From JALEFZ01 sp039820545 (GTDB taxonomy: Bacteria > Bacteroidota > Bacteroidia > J057): a stretch of DNA of 64,000 bases. Each line of letters opens with the position of its first letter. The first letter of the stretch is position 1. This document shows, in pieces, positions 1 to 9,201 of the stretch. The stretch is from NCBI GenBank assembly GCA_039820545.1, contig JBCBPW010000015.1:1-64000 (forward strand), written 5' to 3'. A model generated the notes under the pieces. It saw only the letters and a program-made list of their open reading frames with translations. It searched no databases and was not told the DNA's origin. A program made the position numbers and the translations under genes.

Positions 1-22
1 TTCGAAATTTAAAAATTTCGAA
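1..22. repeat. AT-rich inverted repeat at window edge
   Basis: Two 10-base arms (TTCGAAATTT at 1-10 and its complement at 13-22) are separated by two bases. It could be the hairpin of a terminator belonging to a gene left of the window. The flanking sequence is not T-rich enough to be sure. The rest of 23-220 shows no gene or clear signal. Confidence 0.4.
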
Positions 23-220
23 AAAGTAATTCTAAGCATTTTTCTTACATGCTGATTGATTGAACAGCCGTTCTGAAATGAGAGACAACCCCAAGTGCTC
101 ATTTCATGCGTCTTGAGAAGCAGAAGATTGAGAAGAGGGTATCAAAGTGCATGTGCGAGAAAAGTGATGAAGTCGCCGAACGTTTTTTCGCTCTTGTTTT
201 AGGTCAAACCCTAGTAACTC

Positions 221-1066
221 ATGAAGTCGCTTGCCATTCTGTGGGCTGTATTTCTTAGCATGAGCATCACTTATGCTCAGTTCAACTACGAACCCTCATT
301 ACTGATTTGGGATTCTGTCTCTATTGAAGAAGACAGGATGAAGTTTCTGGAGTATTCCGAAGTAGAGGTGACTACCTTCCAAATACAGAAAAATCAAAGA
401 CGCGCCCCCATTTCTCGTGAAATTCGATCCTACAACAAAGAGGGTCATCTGAACCAAATGGTGAAACTCGAACGCCTCGATACAAGTATGGTTCAGCAAT
501 ATCACTACTCAAGAGGAAAACTCGGCTGGACAGAGACAGAAGATCGTGTATGGAATCGTTCCTACGTCAAGCAGGTCAGATTGACAAGTCATAAAGCTCC
601 TTATCAGATCAAGTCTTATGAGCTACTCAACAATGATCAACGCCTTCTCCTAGGGACACGCCAATACATCTATGACAAAGACAGCTCCCTGATTGCCATT
701 CGGATACTGGAAAATCGCCAAATCGTTCAAACACACAGATTTGAATATGATCAAGACAAAATGCTGGTGAAGGAAACCTTTGAGGATGCGCAATCGCATG
801 TAATCGAAGAGGTCGCCTACCGGTACGATGCGATGGGTTTTGTGCAGCAAGTGGTGATCGACAAAGCGGGGGTGACAGACGTGTACACGTATCAGTACGA
901 TGAAAAAGGACTCCCTATCCAAGCACTTTGGAAGCGAGACGGAATCACAAAAGGTTTGGTGTTTTATCAGTATAACCAAAGTGGTCTGATCACAGAGGTA
1001 AAACAAGTGACCGATTTGGAGCAACCTTCAGAAAATCAGCTAGTTAAGGTTATTTCTTATAAATAA
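221..1066 (+). CDS. exported YD-repeat-like protein
   Basis: A 281-residue protein of unknown function. The first ~19 residues form a signal peptide ending in TYA before QF. From about residue 70 to the end the chain contains degenerate repeats that begin YN/YD and continue with a short glycine-containing turn: YNKEGHL, YDKDSSL, YDQDKML, YDAMGFV, YDEKGLP, YNQSGLI. This spacing resembles RHS/YD repeats and suggests an extended beta structure in the periplasm or at the surface. It is far too short for an Rhs toxin, and it has no toxin domain and no T9SS tail. The ATG at 221 directly precedes the signal peptide. A hairpin with a T-run follows at 1154. Confidence 0.75.
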   Translation: MKSLAILWAVFLSMSITYAQFNYEPSLLIWDSVSIEEDRMKFLEYSEVEVTTFQIQKNQRRAPISREIRSYNKEGHLNQMVKLERLDTSMVQQYHYSRGKLGWTETEDRVWNRSYVKQVRLTSHKAPYQIKSYELLNNDQRLLLGTRQYIYDKDSSLIAIRILENRQIVQTHRFEYDQDKMLVKETFEDAQSHVIEEVAYRYDAMGFVQQVVIDKAGVTDVYTYQYDEKGLPIQALWKRDGITKGLVFYQYNQSGLITEVKQVTDLEQPSENQLVKVISYK

Positions 1067-1153
1067 AGAAATTGAGGAGTGCCGTTCTACTCTTGCACTT
1101 GGTCTCCTCAATCCTTGTTTCTGTAAAGAAGCATACTATCCTTGCCCTTGCTC

Positions 1154-1186
1154 GTCCATCTGCGCCTGTAGATGGACTTCTTTTTT
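1154..1186 (+). terminator. rho-independent terminator
   Basis: Perfect 8-bp stem (GTCCATCT at 1154-1161, AGATGGAC at 1170-1177), 8-base loop, then TTCTTTTTT. It lies 88 bases after the stop of the YD-repeat-like gene. A second inverted repeat, ATTGAGGAG/CTCCTCAAT (1071-1079 and 1104-1112), lies just after the stop codon. Confidence 0.75.
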
Positions 1187-1225
1187 GTGAGTAGGGTATG
1201 CGCTGTCTAGCGATCTACTTTCCTT

Positions 1226-2830
1226 CTATTCTACATTCAGACTCAAGTACGTAGTCAGCACATGAGCAGGAGTCCCAAAAGCAATCCCTTCTACCCCTAA
1301 CCCCACGAGTTTTGAGTTGATGATGCCTATAAGTTCTCCATTTTCATTGACAATAGGACCCCCACTGTTGCCGAAGTTGATACTCGCATCGGTTTGGAGC
1401 AGCTCATTTTGACCCACTTTGCGCTGACCTGAGATAATCCCTTTAGAAAGCGTCTGACCTAGCTCTATCGCACGAGGGGTTCCAATAGCAAATATACCCG
1501 CTCCTATCTGATAATTTTTGTCAGTAGGCAAGCGAAAAGCATAAGAAGGGACGACATCTGCCTTCAATAGTGCCAAATCATTTTGCTCATCTTTTCGTAT
1601 CAATACAGCCTCGTACGAATTACCGTCAGACGTTAGGACCTTCAATGTATCTTCTGTAGTAGCTACCACATGATAATTTGTCAGGAGAAATCCATCTTCA
1701 GATACAAAAAAACCAGATCCATGTCCCTCATCTACCTTGATCGTTACAGTAGCTTGTTGTGCTTCCGAAAGCGAACGGGGAGCGTTTTGGACTTGGTTGA
1801 GAGTGATAGGATCAAGTAATTCTGTAGAGAGATCCTTTTTTTGTAGCAAATCTTGTACTTCCGCTCTATTCAAGAATTTCAGAAGTGAAACTTCCATAGC
1901 ATCCTGGATAGAATAGGTGATATCGTCTTGGGTATCTTGGGTGACATGAGAAAAGTTCCCAGAAGATCCTTCGTCAATATTTATGTACAAGCTTTTGCCA
2001 TATACATTGACCATGTTCCATTCTACCGATACATCAGAGGTGACATAATACAATCCATCATTTTGGATCAGGTAAGTCTGTATCTGCTGAATTTTGGCAT
2101 TGAGGTAGTTCGTTGTTCCATTCATTTTCAGTATGGTCCGGCTCGTATCCATGAAGCCAGCTTCTAGCAGGTAGCTGTTGATCGCATCTGTGAAGATGGT
2201 ATTTTCGAGTTGGATAGCTTCGGTATTTGTAAGTGAGGTGATTAGCTCCTCTTTATTTTCTCTAAAACCGCGTTCATTCGTCCGATAAAATTCGTAGGAG
2301 TCCTCTGCCAAGTCCAGTTCAATCTCTTGCGAGAAAAGATATTTCCCTTCCTCTTCTCGGGTAACGAGTTTCACCTGAGGAGCAGGGAGATAATTGGATC
2401 TAGGATAGCTGAAGGTTCTATCCAAATCATCTACTGCTAATAAGACAACTCCTCCCAACTGGGTTATACCTGCTACTAAGCCCCCGATCGTGAGATCCTC
2501 TGTAATGATGGTGGTGACCGTCCCCGTGACAATGGCTGTAAGCGTAGGAAGGTTGCGCAGCGTCTTGGCCTCTCGTTGGTTGGAGATTACAGAATATGCT
2601 GTTTTATATCCTTCTCGTTCAACCTCGATGCGATGGTAATCTCGATCCCTGATCATCTCGGTCGAGAAGGATTCGCTCCCTTCATCTACCTTTTCTCCAT
2701 CAAGGTACACCTTCGTATCCGCTGCCTCTTTGTCGAATACAACGGTCTCTGTTTTGGTGCGGAGAACAGAAACACAGCTCGTGAAGAGAAGGGAGGTTAG
2801 GAATAGAAAAAAAAGGGGCTGGATTTTCAT
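1226..2830 (-). CDS. lipoprotein with trypsin-like (HtrA/S1C) protease domain
   Basis: A 534-residue lipoprotein. A hydrophobic signal ends in the lipobox LFTSC with Cys19. Residues ~30-75 resemble a PEGA-like carbohydrate/peptidoglycan-associated segment (KVYLDGEKV...RIEVEREGYK). The middle ~270 residues are not recognised. Residues ~360-534 are an HtrA-type serine protease domain with a complete triad: His387 in TNYHVV, Asp418 in NDLALL and Ser489 in GNSGGP. There is no PDZ domain after the protease, unlike DegP/DegS, so substrate choice probably rests on the N-terminal part. Likely location is an inner leaflet of the outer or inner membrane, facing the periplasm. The next gene upstream on this strand, another lipoprotein, ends 135 bases away; they may be co-transcribed. 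Confidence 0.85.
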   Translation of the reverse strand: MKIQPLFFLFLTSLLFTSCVSVLRTKTETVVFDKEAADTKVYLDGEKVDEGSESFSTEMIRDRDYHRIEVEREGYKTAYSVISNQREAKTLRNLPTLTAIVTGTVTTIITEDLTIGGLVAGITQLGGVVLLAVDDLDRTFSYPRSNYLPAPQVKLVTREEEGKYLFSQEIELDLAEDSYEFYRTNERGFRENKEELITSLTNTEAIQLENTIFTDAINSYLLEAGFMDTSRTILKMNGTTNYLNAKIQQIQTYLIQNDGLYYVTSDVSVEWNMVNVYGKSLYINIDEGSSGNFSHVTQDTQDDITYSIQDAMEVSLLKFLNRAEVQDLLQKKDLSTELLDPITLNQVQNAPRSLSEAQQATVTIKVDEGHGSGFFVSEDGFLLTNYHVVATTEDTLKVLTSDGNSYEAVLIRKDEQNDLALLKADVVPSYAFRLPTDKNYQIGAGIFAIGTPRAIELGQTLSKGIISGQRKVGQNELLQTDASINFGNSGGPIVNENGELIGIINSKLVGLGVEGIAFGTPAHVLTTYLSLNVE

Positions 2831-2965
2831 GATTTGTAAAGGGTTAGACTAAGGAATTAGACTTTATGATCAGTAATTATGTTGATAAGGATAATGAAAA
2901 GCCTTGTGCAGGGCACCGTATTTCACCACAGGTAGCACAGTTCATAAGAAAAGTATGGATCATCA

Positions 2966-4219
2966 TCATTCACCTGTGCTATCTACAGTTACTGTATCTA
3001 CTGCTATCTCTTCGGGTAATTGAAATTCAACATCCTTGTTTTGCTTTTTGATCTGGTCAAGGGTACGAGGAGAAATGGAGCGGGAGACTTCTAGACCACG
3101 AACAGTAGAGGCGGCTACGCAGTCCTTGGTTTCTTTCAACTCGAATCGTAGTTGGTTAAACATGAGCGTGACATTGGAATAGACGCCAGCAGCTTCTCCC
3201 TTCTTACGCCCTCGGAAAATCCATTTTTGTACAGGTCCACTCCCTGCAAATTCGTCGTTGGTGTCGTTTTCGTCTCGATAGAAATAATCCGCATAAGGAG
3301 AAGAGACGATACTCTGTACTGCCCAGCCTGGATCAGGTCTGTAGATTTCAAAATCCTTAGTCCCCGAAGCCGTGCTCCTGTCCCCTTTGGTTTCTTCAGC
3401 TTTCATCGCCACACGTGCCACTACTAACGTATCCAGGTTGATGATTTGGACGCTTGCGTAGACATCGGGACCATTTTTCTTATAGTTTTTATCGCCGCGC
3501 GTGTGAGGAGGTAGGTAGGAGATGGCAGCAGGACGAATGCCGACCACCTTGGTCTCACAGATTTTGGGTACCTTCTGCAAAATACCGATGCTGGAAATAT
3601 CGCGATCTCCCCAGCGGAGGATGACGCGCTTGGCTTGCTGGGTGAGTTGTGCACCACTCCCACTCAGATTGAGGGTCATGTGATAATGCGAGGGCTTATC
3701 CAAAGTTGAAGTAATATCCACGCGCTCGCTTCCATTGTCTACTAGGACTTGTAGCTTATCGGTGATGTCAAAATCATAGCCATAAAACTCAATTTTGTTT
3801 CTACGATTGGCTTCGAGCGACATATCGACAGCCAACGGTACCACTTGACAGAGCTGTGGTTCCATAGGAGGAGGATCTTGCTTGAGGAAGTTGGCCTTAA
3901 TCCTGAGCAAACTCTGTCGAAGCCGTGCGCGGAAGAAATCCACATCACATCGAATCTCAGATCCCGAGGCTGCGACGGCACGCGTGAGCAGGTTATTGAC
4001 CTCATGAGTCACCGTACTTTGTACATCCGCAGGAAGATCTCTTTTCAGCTCACCGAGCACCGACTGCCAGTCTGAGGATGCATCACCTAGCGTACCTACA
4101 GCTCCGTCGATAGAGTTGGTCACGGTCTGGACTAGGTCATCGACTTGATCTGCGGAGTCACAGGATAGAATAAAAAAGGAGAGTAAGGCAAAGAGGGGGA
4201 TTGTATATAGGGGTTTCAT
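2966..4219 (-). CDS. lipoprotein of unknown function
   Basis: A 417-residue protein beginning with a signal peptide and lipobox (FILSC, Cys20). After the lipidation site there is a ~90-residue mostly helical stretch, then a beta-rich region (~residues 130-330). That region contains a segment shaped like an IPT/Ig fold (NKIEFYGYDFDITDKLQVLVDNG ... VILRWGDRDI, described here in pieces). The C-terminal tail is polar and ends VDTVTVDSTGE. No catalytic motif was recognised. It lies upstream of the HtrA-like lipoprotein on the same strand, so a shared envelope role is possible but unproven. Confidence 0.75.
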   Translation of the reverse strand: MKPLYTIPLFALLSFFILSCDSADQVDDLVQTVTNSIDGAVGTLGDASSDWQSVLGELKRDLPADVQSTVTHEVNNLLTRAVAASGSEIRCDVDFFRARLRQSLLRIKANFLKQDPPPMEPQLCQVVPLAVDMSLEANRRNKIEFYGYDFDITDKLQVLVDNGSERVDITSTLDKPSHYHMTLNLSGSGAQLTQQAKRVILRWGDRDISSIGILQKVPKICETKVVGIRPAAISYLPPHTRGDKNYKKNGPDVYASVQIINLDTLVVARVAMKAEETKGDRSTASGTKDFEIYRPDPGWAVQSIVSSPYADYFYRDENDTNDEFAGSGPVQKWIFRGRKKGEAAGVYSNVTLMFNQLRFELKETKDCVAASTVRGLEVSRSISPRTLDQIKKQNKDVEFQLPEEIAVDTVTVDSTGE

Positions 4220-4351
4220 CTTGGGAGACTTGTAGATAACAGACAGGTTCTGTTGAAGCTAGCAGAAGCCATGTGTAAAGTTTACCATGTATAGATCTGA
4301 GAGACTAGATATTTCTTAAGTTAGAAGTATTCCGAATATTTGACAAATAAA

Positions 4352-4376
4352 AAGCCCAGAGAAAATCTCCAGGCTT
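4352..4376 (-). terminator. probable terminator of the amidohydrolase gene
   Basis: On the minus strand an imperfect stem (AAGCC..GAGA / TCTC..GGCTT) is followed by TTTTTATTTG. It sits about 70 bases past the stop codon of the minus-strand amidohydrolase gene. The rest of 4220-4443 shows no other signal. Confidence 0.55.
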
Positions 4377-4443
4377 GTAGCGTATAGGTTATCTAAAAGG
4401 CCTTGAAGGCTGGCCTGAAGTCTGAAATCGTAGTTTCTCTCAA

Positions 4444-7400
4444 TTAATTTCGGCAATGACAGGTCGGGCGCATAAAGCTCTGTGTGCTTTCGAAATAAGG
4501 ATAAGCGTTTCCGCTTCCTTCTTGCTCCCAGTAAAATGGCGTACGCTCACGCGTGTAGTTGCCAATTTCATTGACTGTTTCGGCATCATAGAGTCGGCCA
4601 TTGACCATAGTATAGATCACGTGTTCCGACTGCTGGATATTCTCTAGTGGATTCCCATCGATCACAATCAGGTCGGCGAGCTTTCCTTTCTTCAGAGAGC
4701 CAATCTCCTCATCCATGCCGATGTACTTGGCGCCCCTGATCGTAGCTGACTTGAGTGCTTCGTGATTGCTCATGCCCCCTTGCTGGAGCATCCATAGCTC
4801 CCAGTGTGCACCAAGTCCTTGTAGCTGTCCGTGTGCCCCCAAGCAGATGTCTGTCCCTGCCTCCTGTAGCTTAGTGCAAGACTGCGAGGTCAGGATGTGA
4901 CCATTGGTGTACTCCTCCTCGGGAATCATGATGCGGTGACGTGAGCGTGAGTCGATGATGCGTCGGGGGGTGAAGGCGAGTAGTCGCTCTTTCTCCCAGA
5001 CATTGGTTTTTTGGTACCAGTAAAATTCGCCATTGATCCCCCCATAGTTTACGATCAGCGTAGGCGTGTTGGCAGTACCTGTCTGCGACCAAAACTGAAT
5101 GACATCACTGTAGAGAGGGGCGACGGGTATATTGTGTTCGACAGAGGTGTGACCATCCGCGACCATTGACATATTGTGGTAGAAAAAAGATCCGCCTTCA
5201 GGATACACCATGATTTCCAGCTGACGCGCGGCTTCGATGACCCACTGGCGCTGGTTGCGGCGAGGCTGATTGTAGGATTTGACAGAGAATGCGCCGAAGG
5301 CTTTGGTACGGCGGAGCGCAGACTTGGCATCTTCCAGATTATTGATGACTGCCTTGAAATCGCCGTCTGCTCCGTATAGGATCGTCCCTGTAGAGTAGAT
5401 TCGGGGCCCTGTCATCACACCCGCCTTGACCATCTCGGATTGGGTGAAGGTCATCTCTGTATTGGAGGACGGGTCATGCGTAGTCGTGACGCCGTAGGCC
5501 AGGTTTGCGTAGTACTGCCAGTGCTTTTGTGGGCTGAGTCCAAAACGGAAAGCTCCCAGGTGAGCATGTACGTCGATGATGCCAGGCATGATCGTTTTGC
5601 CATCTACGTTGTAGACTTTGGCCTGCTTGGGTACTTTGACTTTGTCGAATGCGCCCAAGTCCTTGATTTCATTGTCCTCAATCACGATGGTTCCATCTTC
5701 TATGACTTCATCCCCTTCCATTGTGATGATGCGAGCATGCGTAAAGGCGATGACTCCTTCGGGCTTGTCCATGGGCACTGTCAGGTCGATCTTCACACCC
5801 GTCGTATCCATAGGAGGCAACTTTTCTCCTGCACCATCCAAAAAGGCGAAGCGCTCGGTAAGTTTGTCCGTGTAATATTCATTCCCCAACGTCCAATGAA
5901 GCGACTTACTATCTGCTGACCAGTGGAGGTTGATCCCTGCATCTCTAGCGACTTGCGCGACAGGGACTTCCTTCGTGCTAGAGGAGAGGGACATCGCCTT
6001 TCCGTGCATAGAGAGAGGGGCAATGTATACTTTGTGTAATTCGATGAAGGCGATCCATTGGTTGTCAGGGCTGGGGACGAAACGGTTGGCATATTTCGAA
6101 GTGAAAATGGTATGCTCCTTCTTGCTTTGGAGATCCACGTACTTGAAGGCCTTGCTCAGCGCACCGAAAAGATACCCTCCCGTCTGGTAAAATACCTTGT
6201 TTCCATCGGCAGAGAAAACAGGGTATTCACCCGATTTTGAAACCAATTCCATTTCTCCGCTTTCTACCTCCATCATGTAGATGCCGGGCTGCTTGTCAAA
6301 GGTGTAGCCTTGGTGGATGTTGCCTGCCTCCTTGCGAAATACGATGTGTTGGCCATCAGGTGAAAAGGAAGGGGTGCGGAATATGCCTTCCTTTTGCGTA
6401 AGTTTTTTTGTCGTACCTGTTGTCAGGTCCAGTATCTGGATCGCCCCCATTTTCTCATCATCCCAAGTTACATAGACAATGGATTTGCCATCAGGAGAAA
6501 AAGAAGGTTCAAATTCGAAGGCCGTATCATTCGTCAAACGCTGGGATTTACCCTTTCCCATGGGAGCTTTCCAGAGGTGGCCCAGAGCGTTGAAGATGGT
6601 ATAGCTCTCATCAGGAGAAGTGATCAGTTGACGGAGTACTTTGACCTCCATCTCAGGGGTGTACACCTCCTGTTTGAATTTGACTGTTTCTGCTACTTTG
6701 CGCGTGTCGTCGATCTGAAAGGGAATGATCTGCGATGCTTTTGTCGTGACATTTACGCGGTTTAATTTTCCTTTCCCCCAAATCACAATCTCCTCATCCC
6801 CTGGCATCCAATCGTAGCCTGTGTAAGGACCAAAGATCGCCCAAGCTTCTTGCTGATCTTTGGATAGCCCATCGAAAATGGGAAACTCCTGACCTGTTTC
6901 CAGGTTGTGAACAAATAGCACCGACTTCGTGCGTACGCGACGGACAAAAGCCAATTTTTTCCCATCATTAGAGATTTGTGGACGGCAGGCACCGCCAGGA
7001 CCTCCCGTGACGACCTCAATATTTCCTGTTTCTGTATTGTATCGCTTGATGACGTAGATCTGGTCGTTGGGGTCTTTGTTGTACTGAAAATATCCTCCTG
7101 GATAGACATCTTCGGAGAAGTAGACATACTTCCCATCGGGAGAAACCACAGGCTCATTCACATCTTGCTGGTCGTTTTTGCGCTTGGTGAGTTGGATTCC
7201 TTTGCCGCCAGAGATGTGATACATCCAGATTTCTCCTGCACCCAGCGAACGCTGAGAGGTGAAGTGCTTACGCGTCACGAAGTACTGTCCATCAGGCATC
7301 CACGCGCCATTATTCAGTAGGCGGAAGGTTTCCTGAGTAATTTGCTTTGCGTCGCTTCCATCGGGTTTCATCACCCAGATGTTGTCCCCGCCTCCTGCAT

Positions 7401-7713
7401 CAGAGGTAAATAGGATGTGCTTCCCGTCGGGACTGAATCGTGGTTGGACTTCCCATGCGAGTCCTGAACGCAGGGCTTTGGGCTTGCCACCTGCGATGGG
7501 CATCGTATAAATGTCTCCCAGCATGTCGAAGGCCAGGGTTTTTCCATCAGGACTGACATCTACATTCATCCAAGTACCCTCATCCGTGGAGATGGGGATT
7601 TCGGTATAGTTTCCAGGAGGATTGTTGACATCCCATGTGTCTTTCTTTTTGTCCTGTGCAAAGGCAAATAAGATACCCAGCACAGCCAAAGTAGTGAGTG
7701 TAAGTCGTTTCAT
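4444..7713 (-). CDS. exported TolB-like propeller / amidohydrolase fusion
   Basis: About 1089 residues. I place the start at the internal ATG (7713) because MKRLTLTTLAVLGILFAFA is a clean signal peptide; the ORF-opening ATG seven codons upstream would bury it. Residues ~40-640 carry repeated PD40/TolB propeller motifs (SPDGK.L.F, SPDGKYVYFSED, SPDGKSIVYV, SPDGQHIVF). From ~654 an imidazolonepropionase/prolidase-like amidohydrolase follows, with metal ligands HAH at ~716-718, a candidate Lys ~812 (SVKS), and His ~855 and ~860 (DGHTSVEHN). Where many amidohydrolases have Asp, this one reads LGAHGQ (~His961). The domain order is known in Bacteroidota exported 'amidohydrolase family' proteins. 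Substrate is unknown, perhaps a cyclic amide or dipeptide. No T9SS tail, so probably periplasmic. Confidence 0.88.
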   Translation of the reverse strand: MKRLTLTTLAVLGILFAFAQDKKKDTWDVNNPPGNYTEIPISTDEGTWMNVDVSPDGKTLAFDMLGDIYTMPIAGGKPKALRSGLAWEVQPRFSPDGKHILFTSDAGGGDNIWVMKPDGSDAKQITQETFRLLNNGAWMPDGQYFVTRKHFTSQRSLGAGEIWMYHISGGKGIQLTKRKNDQQDVNEPVVSPDGKYVYFSEDVYPGGYFQYNKDPNDQIYVIKRYNTETGNIEVVTGGPGGACRPQISNDGKKLAFVRRVRTKSVLFVHNLETGQEFPIFDGLSKDQQEAWAIFGPYTGYDWMPGDEEIVIWGKGKLNRVNVTTKASQIIPFQIDDTRKVAETVKFKQEVYTPEMEVKVLRQLITSPDESYTIFNALGHLWKAPMGKGKSQRLTNDTAFEFEPSFSPDGKSIVYVTWDDEKMGAIQILDLTTGTTKKLTQKEGIFRTPSFSPDGQHIVFRKEAGNIHQGYTFDKQPGIYMMEVESGEMELVSKSGEYPVFSADGNKVFYQTGGYLFGALSKAFKYVDLQSKKEHTIFTSKYANRFVPSPDNQWIAFIELHKVYIAPLSMHGKAMSLSSSTKEVPVAQVARDAGINLHWSADSKSLHWTLGNEYYTDKLTERFAFLDGAGEKLPPMDTTGVKIDLTVPMDKPEGVIAFTHARIITMEGDEVIEDGTIVIEDNEIKDLGAFDKVKVPKQAKVYNVDGKTIMPGIIDVHAHLGAFRFGLSPQKHWQYYANLAYGVTTTHDPSSNTEMTFTQSEMVKAGVMTGPRIYSTGTILYGADGDFKAVINNLEDAKSALRRTKAFGAFSVKSYNQPRRNQRQWVIEAARQLEIMVYPEGGSFFYHNMSMVADGHTSVEHNIPVAPLYSDVIQFWSQTGTANTPTLIVNYGGINGEFYWYQKTNVWEKERLLAFTPRRIIDSRSRHRIMIPEEEYTNGHILTSQSCTKLQEAGTDICLGAHGQLQGLGAHWELWMLQQGGMSNHEALKSATIRGAKYIGMDEEIGSLKKGKLADLIVIDGNPLENIQQSEHVIYTMVNGRLYDAETVNEIGNYTRERTPFYWEQEGSGNAYPYFESTQSFMRPTCHCRN

Positions 7714-7865
7714 TTCAGTTGTTATTTCAAGCAACTTCTAACTTACGACAAATGGAGGAAAAGGGGAAATAAGAGCCACCATGTTCAAAAACAGAATAGC
7801 CCCATCCAAAGATGAGGCTGAAACTACGCACGGGTTAAAAAAAAGATAAATTTTTGGGAGACTGT

Positions 7866-7995
7866 GAGAACCGAGAACCCTTGCCAGTGCCAACGTATCG
7901 TTGGTGCTCCTGCTGTCTCGATCCCTTTAGATTGCATCTGAATCTTATTTTTAGCATCAGATATAAACTGAAGGAGGCTGGTGTGGTCTCGGTGC
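7866..7995 (+). repeat. dispersed hairpin element, copy C (diverged)
   Basis: This lies between two minus-strand genes, in 7735-8021. Its core aligns by eye with copies A (16979-17131) and B (51795-51951). A left arm (7924-7936) and right arm (7962-7974) can pair imperfectly around a ~25-base loop, and the right arm runs into the shared string CTGAAGGAGGC. An outer inverted repeat, ACCGAGA (7870-7876) with TCTCGGT (7987-7993), encloses the core. It is the most diverged of the three copies. Confidence 0.6.
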
Positions 7996-8021
7996 TCATG
8001 TCTCGCTTCTCCTCATCTCCA

Positions 8022-9002
8022 TTAATTATTCTCCTTTGTCACGATAATCGGCTTGATATTCCCTTCGGGAGAGATGAGGAAGTACTCGCGTTGGGTGACG
8101 GTTTGTTGAGGTCTAGGTTCGGGTTTTTCTTTGAGGTCAATGCGCATCTTGAGGTTGTAGGTAAACTGGACGACGGGCTCGATGATCTCGGGATTGCGGA
8201 CGATGTCAAAACCCTTGTAGGCGACAGGACGATAGTACTCGGAAGTTGGAGTTGGGATTGATTTTTTGACAGGTCCGTTATATTGGAGCTGGTTGTCCAT
8301 GCTGGCTTGAAATGTTTCGTAGCGCTCAGGCGGATAATAGGCAGCCGATGTCTCCGTGATTTCTCGCTTTTTATCTTCAATATCGATACCCAGCTCTTCG
8401 TAGTAGGTCAGTTTGCGCTTGACCAATGCCAGCGTTCGTGCCCGCAGGGTATCATAAACAGCTTCCACATCATAGACGACATAGTCGGCTTTGAGCAATT
8501 CGTAGACCTCATTCTGGGCACAGATTGTCAGGATACGATCGAAGTCTTCTGCGTTTTTAAAACCGATATGTAAGTTTTTGCGCATTTCAAAGCCTATCGG
8601 AACTTCGTTGTAGGTCGTCTTGCTGAAGATCTTTTTGGATGCTTCGAGCTCGAAGGCAGGGAGCAGGGAGATCATGTCTACATAGACGGTTTGGTCACCT
8701 GGAAGCGCGCTGATGGCGTCCTTGATTTTGGTGAGGCGCTCATTCATATTTTTATCGGCGTCTTCCACATTTTTGGCGACAGTAGACATCGCGAAGACAG
8801 CTACATAGGCATCTGCTTGCACATTAACCATGGCTTTGATGTCGATGTTGAGTGCATCACGCTCCTGGAAAACCGCCTGTGGTGTTTCGACGCGATAGGA
8901 ATAGGTTCGATTTTGGATCTGACGATTGACCTTGCCATTGATTTGTGCAAAAAGTGGAAGGCTCAAGGCAAAGGCGGCTGCCAGTAGGAATATCTTTTTC
9001 AT
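8022..9002 (-). CDS. exported SIMPL-like (DUF541-like) protein
   Basis: A 326-residue protein with a signal peptide ending LFAQ (~residue 20). Residues ~40-260 resemble the SIMPL/DUF541 family. Conserved features include an early strand with Val-rich text (AYVAVFAMS), a helix with VEDADKNMNERLTKI, then VYVDMISLLP. A second half has a YELLKADYVV-type helix and strand. SIMPL proteins are periplasmic or envelope proteins of poorly defined function, sometimes linked to stress or to signalling in eukaryotes. There is no catalytic motif. The tail (~280-326) is polar and charged. Confidence is moderate on the family and high that it is a real gene. Confidence 0.7.
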   Translation of the reverse strand: MKKIFLLAAAFALSLPLFAQINGKVNRQIQNRTYSYRVETPQAVFQERDALNIDIKAMVNVQADAYVAVFAMSTVAKNVEDADKNMNERLTKIKDAISALPGDQTVYVDMISLLPAFELEASKKIFSKTTYNEVPIGFEMRKNLHIGFKNAEDFDRILTICAQNEVYELLKADYVVYDVEAVYDTLRARTLALVKRKLTYYEELGIDIEDKKREITETSAAYYPPERYETFQASMDNQLQYNGPVKKSIPTPTSEYYRPVAYKGFDIVRNPEIIEPVVQFTYNLKMRIDLKEKPEPRPQQTVTQREYFLISPEGNIKPIIVTKENN

Positions 9003-9039
9003 GTTGATGATTTTTGGAGGATAAGGAGGCTTGGGAAAG

Positions 9040-9076
9040 AAGCACCAAGAATCATAGTTGTATATTCTTGGTGCTT
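9040..9076. terminator. 13-bp hairpin between SIMPL-like and VWA genes
   Basis: Perfect 13-bp inverted repeat (AAGCACCAAGAAT at 9040-9052 and its complement at 9064-9076) with an 11-base loop. It sits in the leader of the minus-strand SIMPL-like gene. It lacks a strong T-run, so a terminator of the upstream VWA gene or an mRNA-stabilising structure are both possible. Confidence 0.5.
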
Positions 9077-9201
9077 AATGATCAGTATTTTGTGCTCTTG
9101 TGAGTAATTGGATCAAAGGTGGGAGACAAATGATGAAGATACGCCTGTTAAATACTCACACTATCCAGTCTCGATTCTCTGTTCTCTACTCCCGACTCCT
9201 A

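Noticed and set aside
221..1066. Possible Rhs/polymorphic toxin from the YD-like repeats
   Set aside because: Too short, no core-associated motif, no C-terminal toxin domain and no immunity gene next to it.
4456..7559. Several open frames of 60-159 codons antisense to or out of frame with the amidohydrolase gene
   Set aside because: They are shadows of a long, clearly conserved coding region and lack their own start signals.
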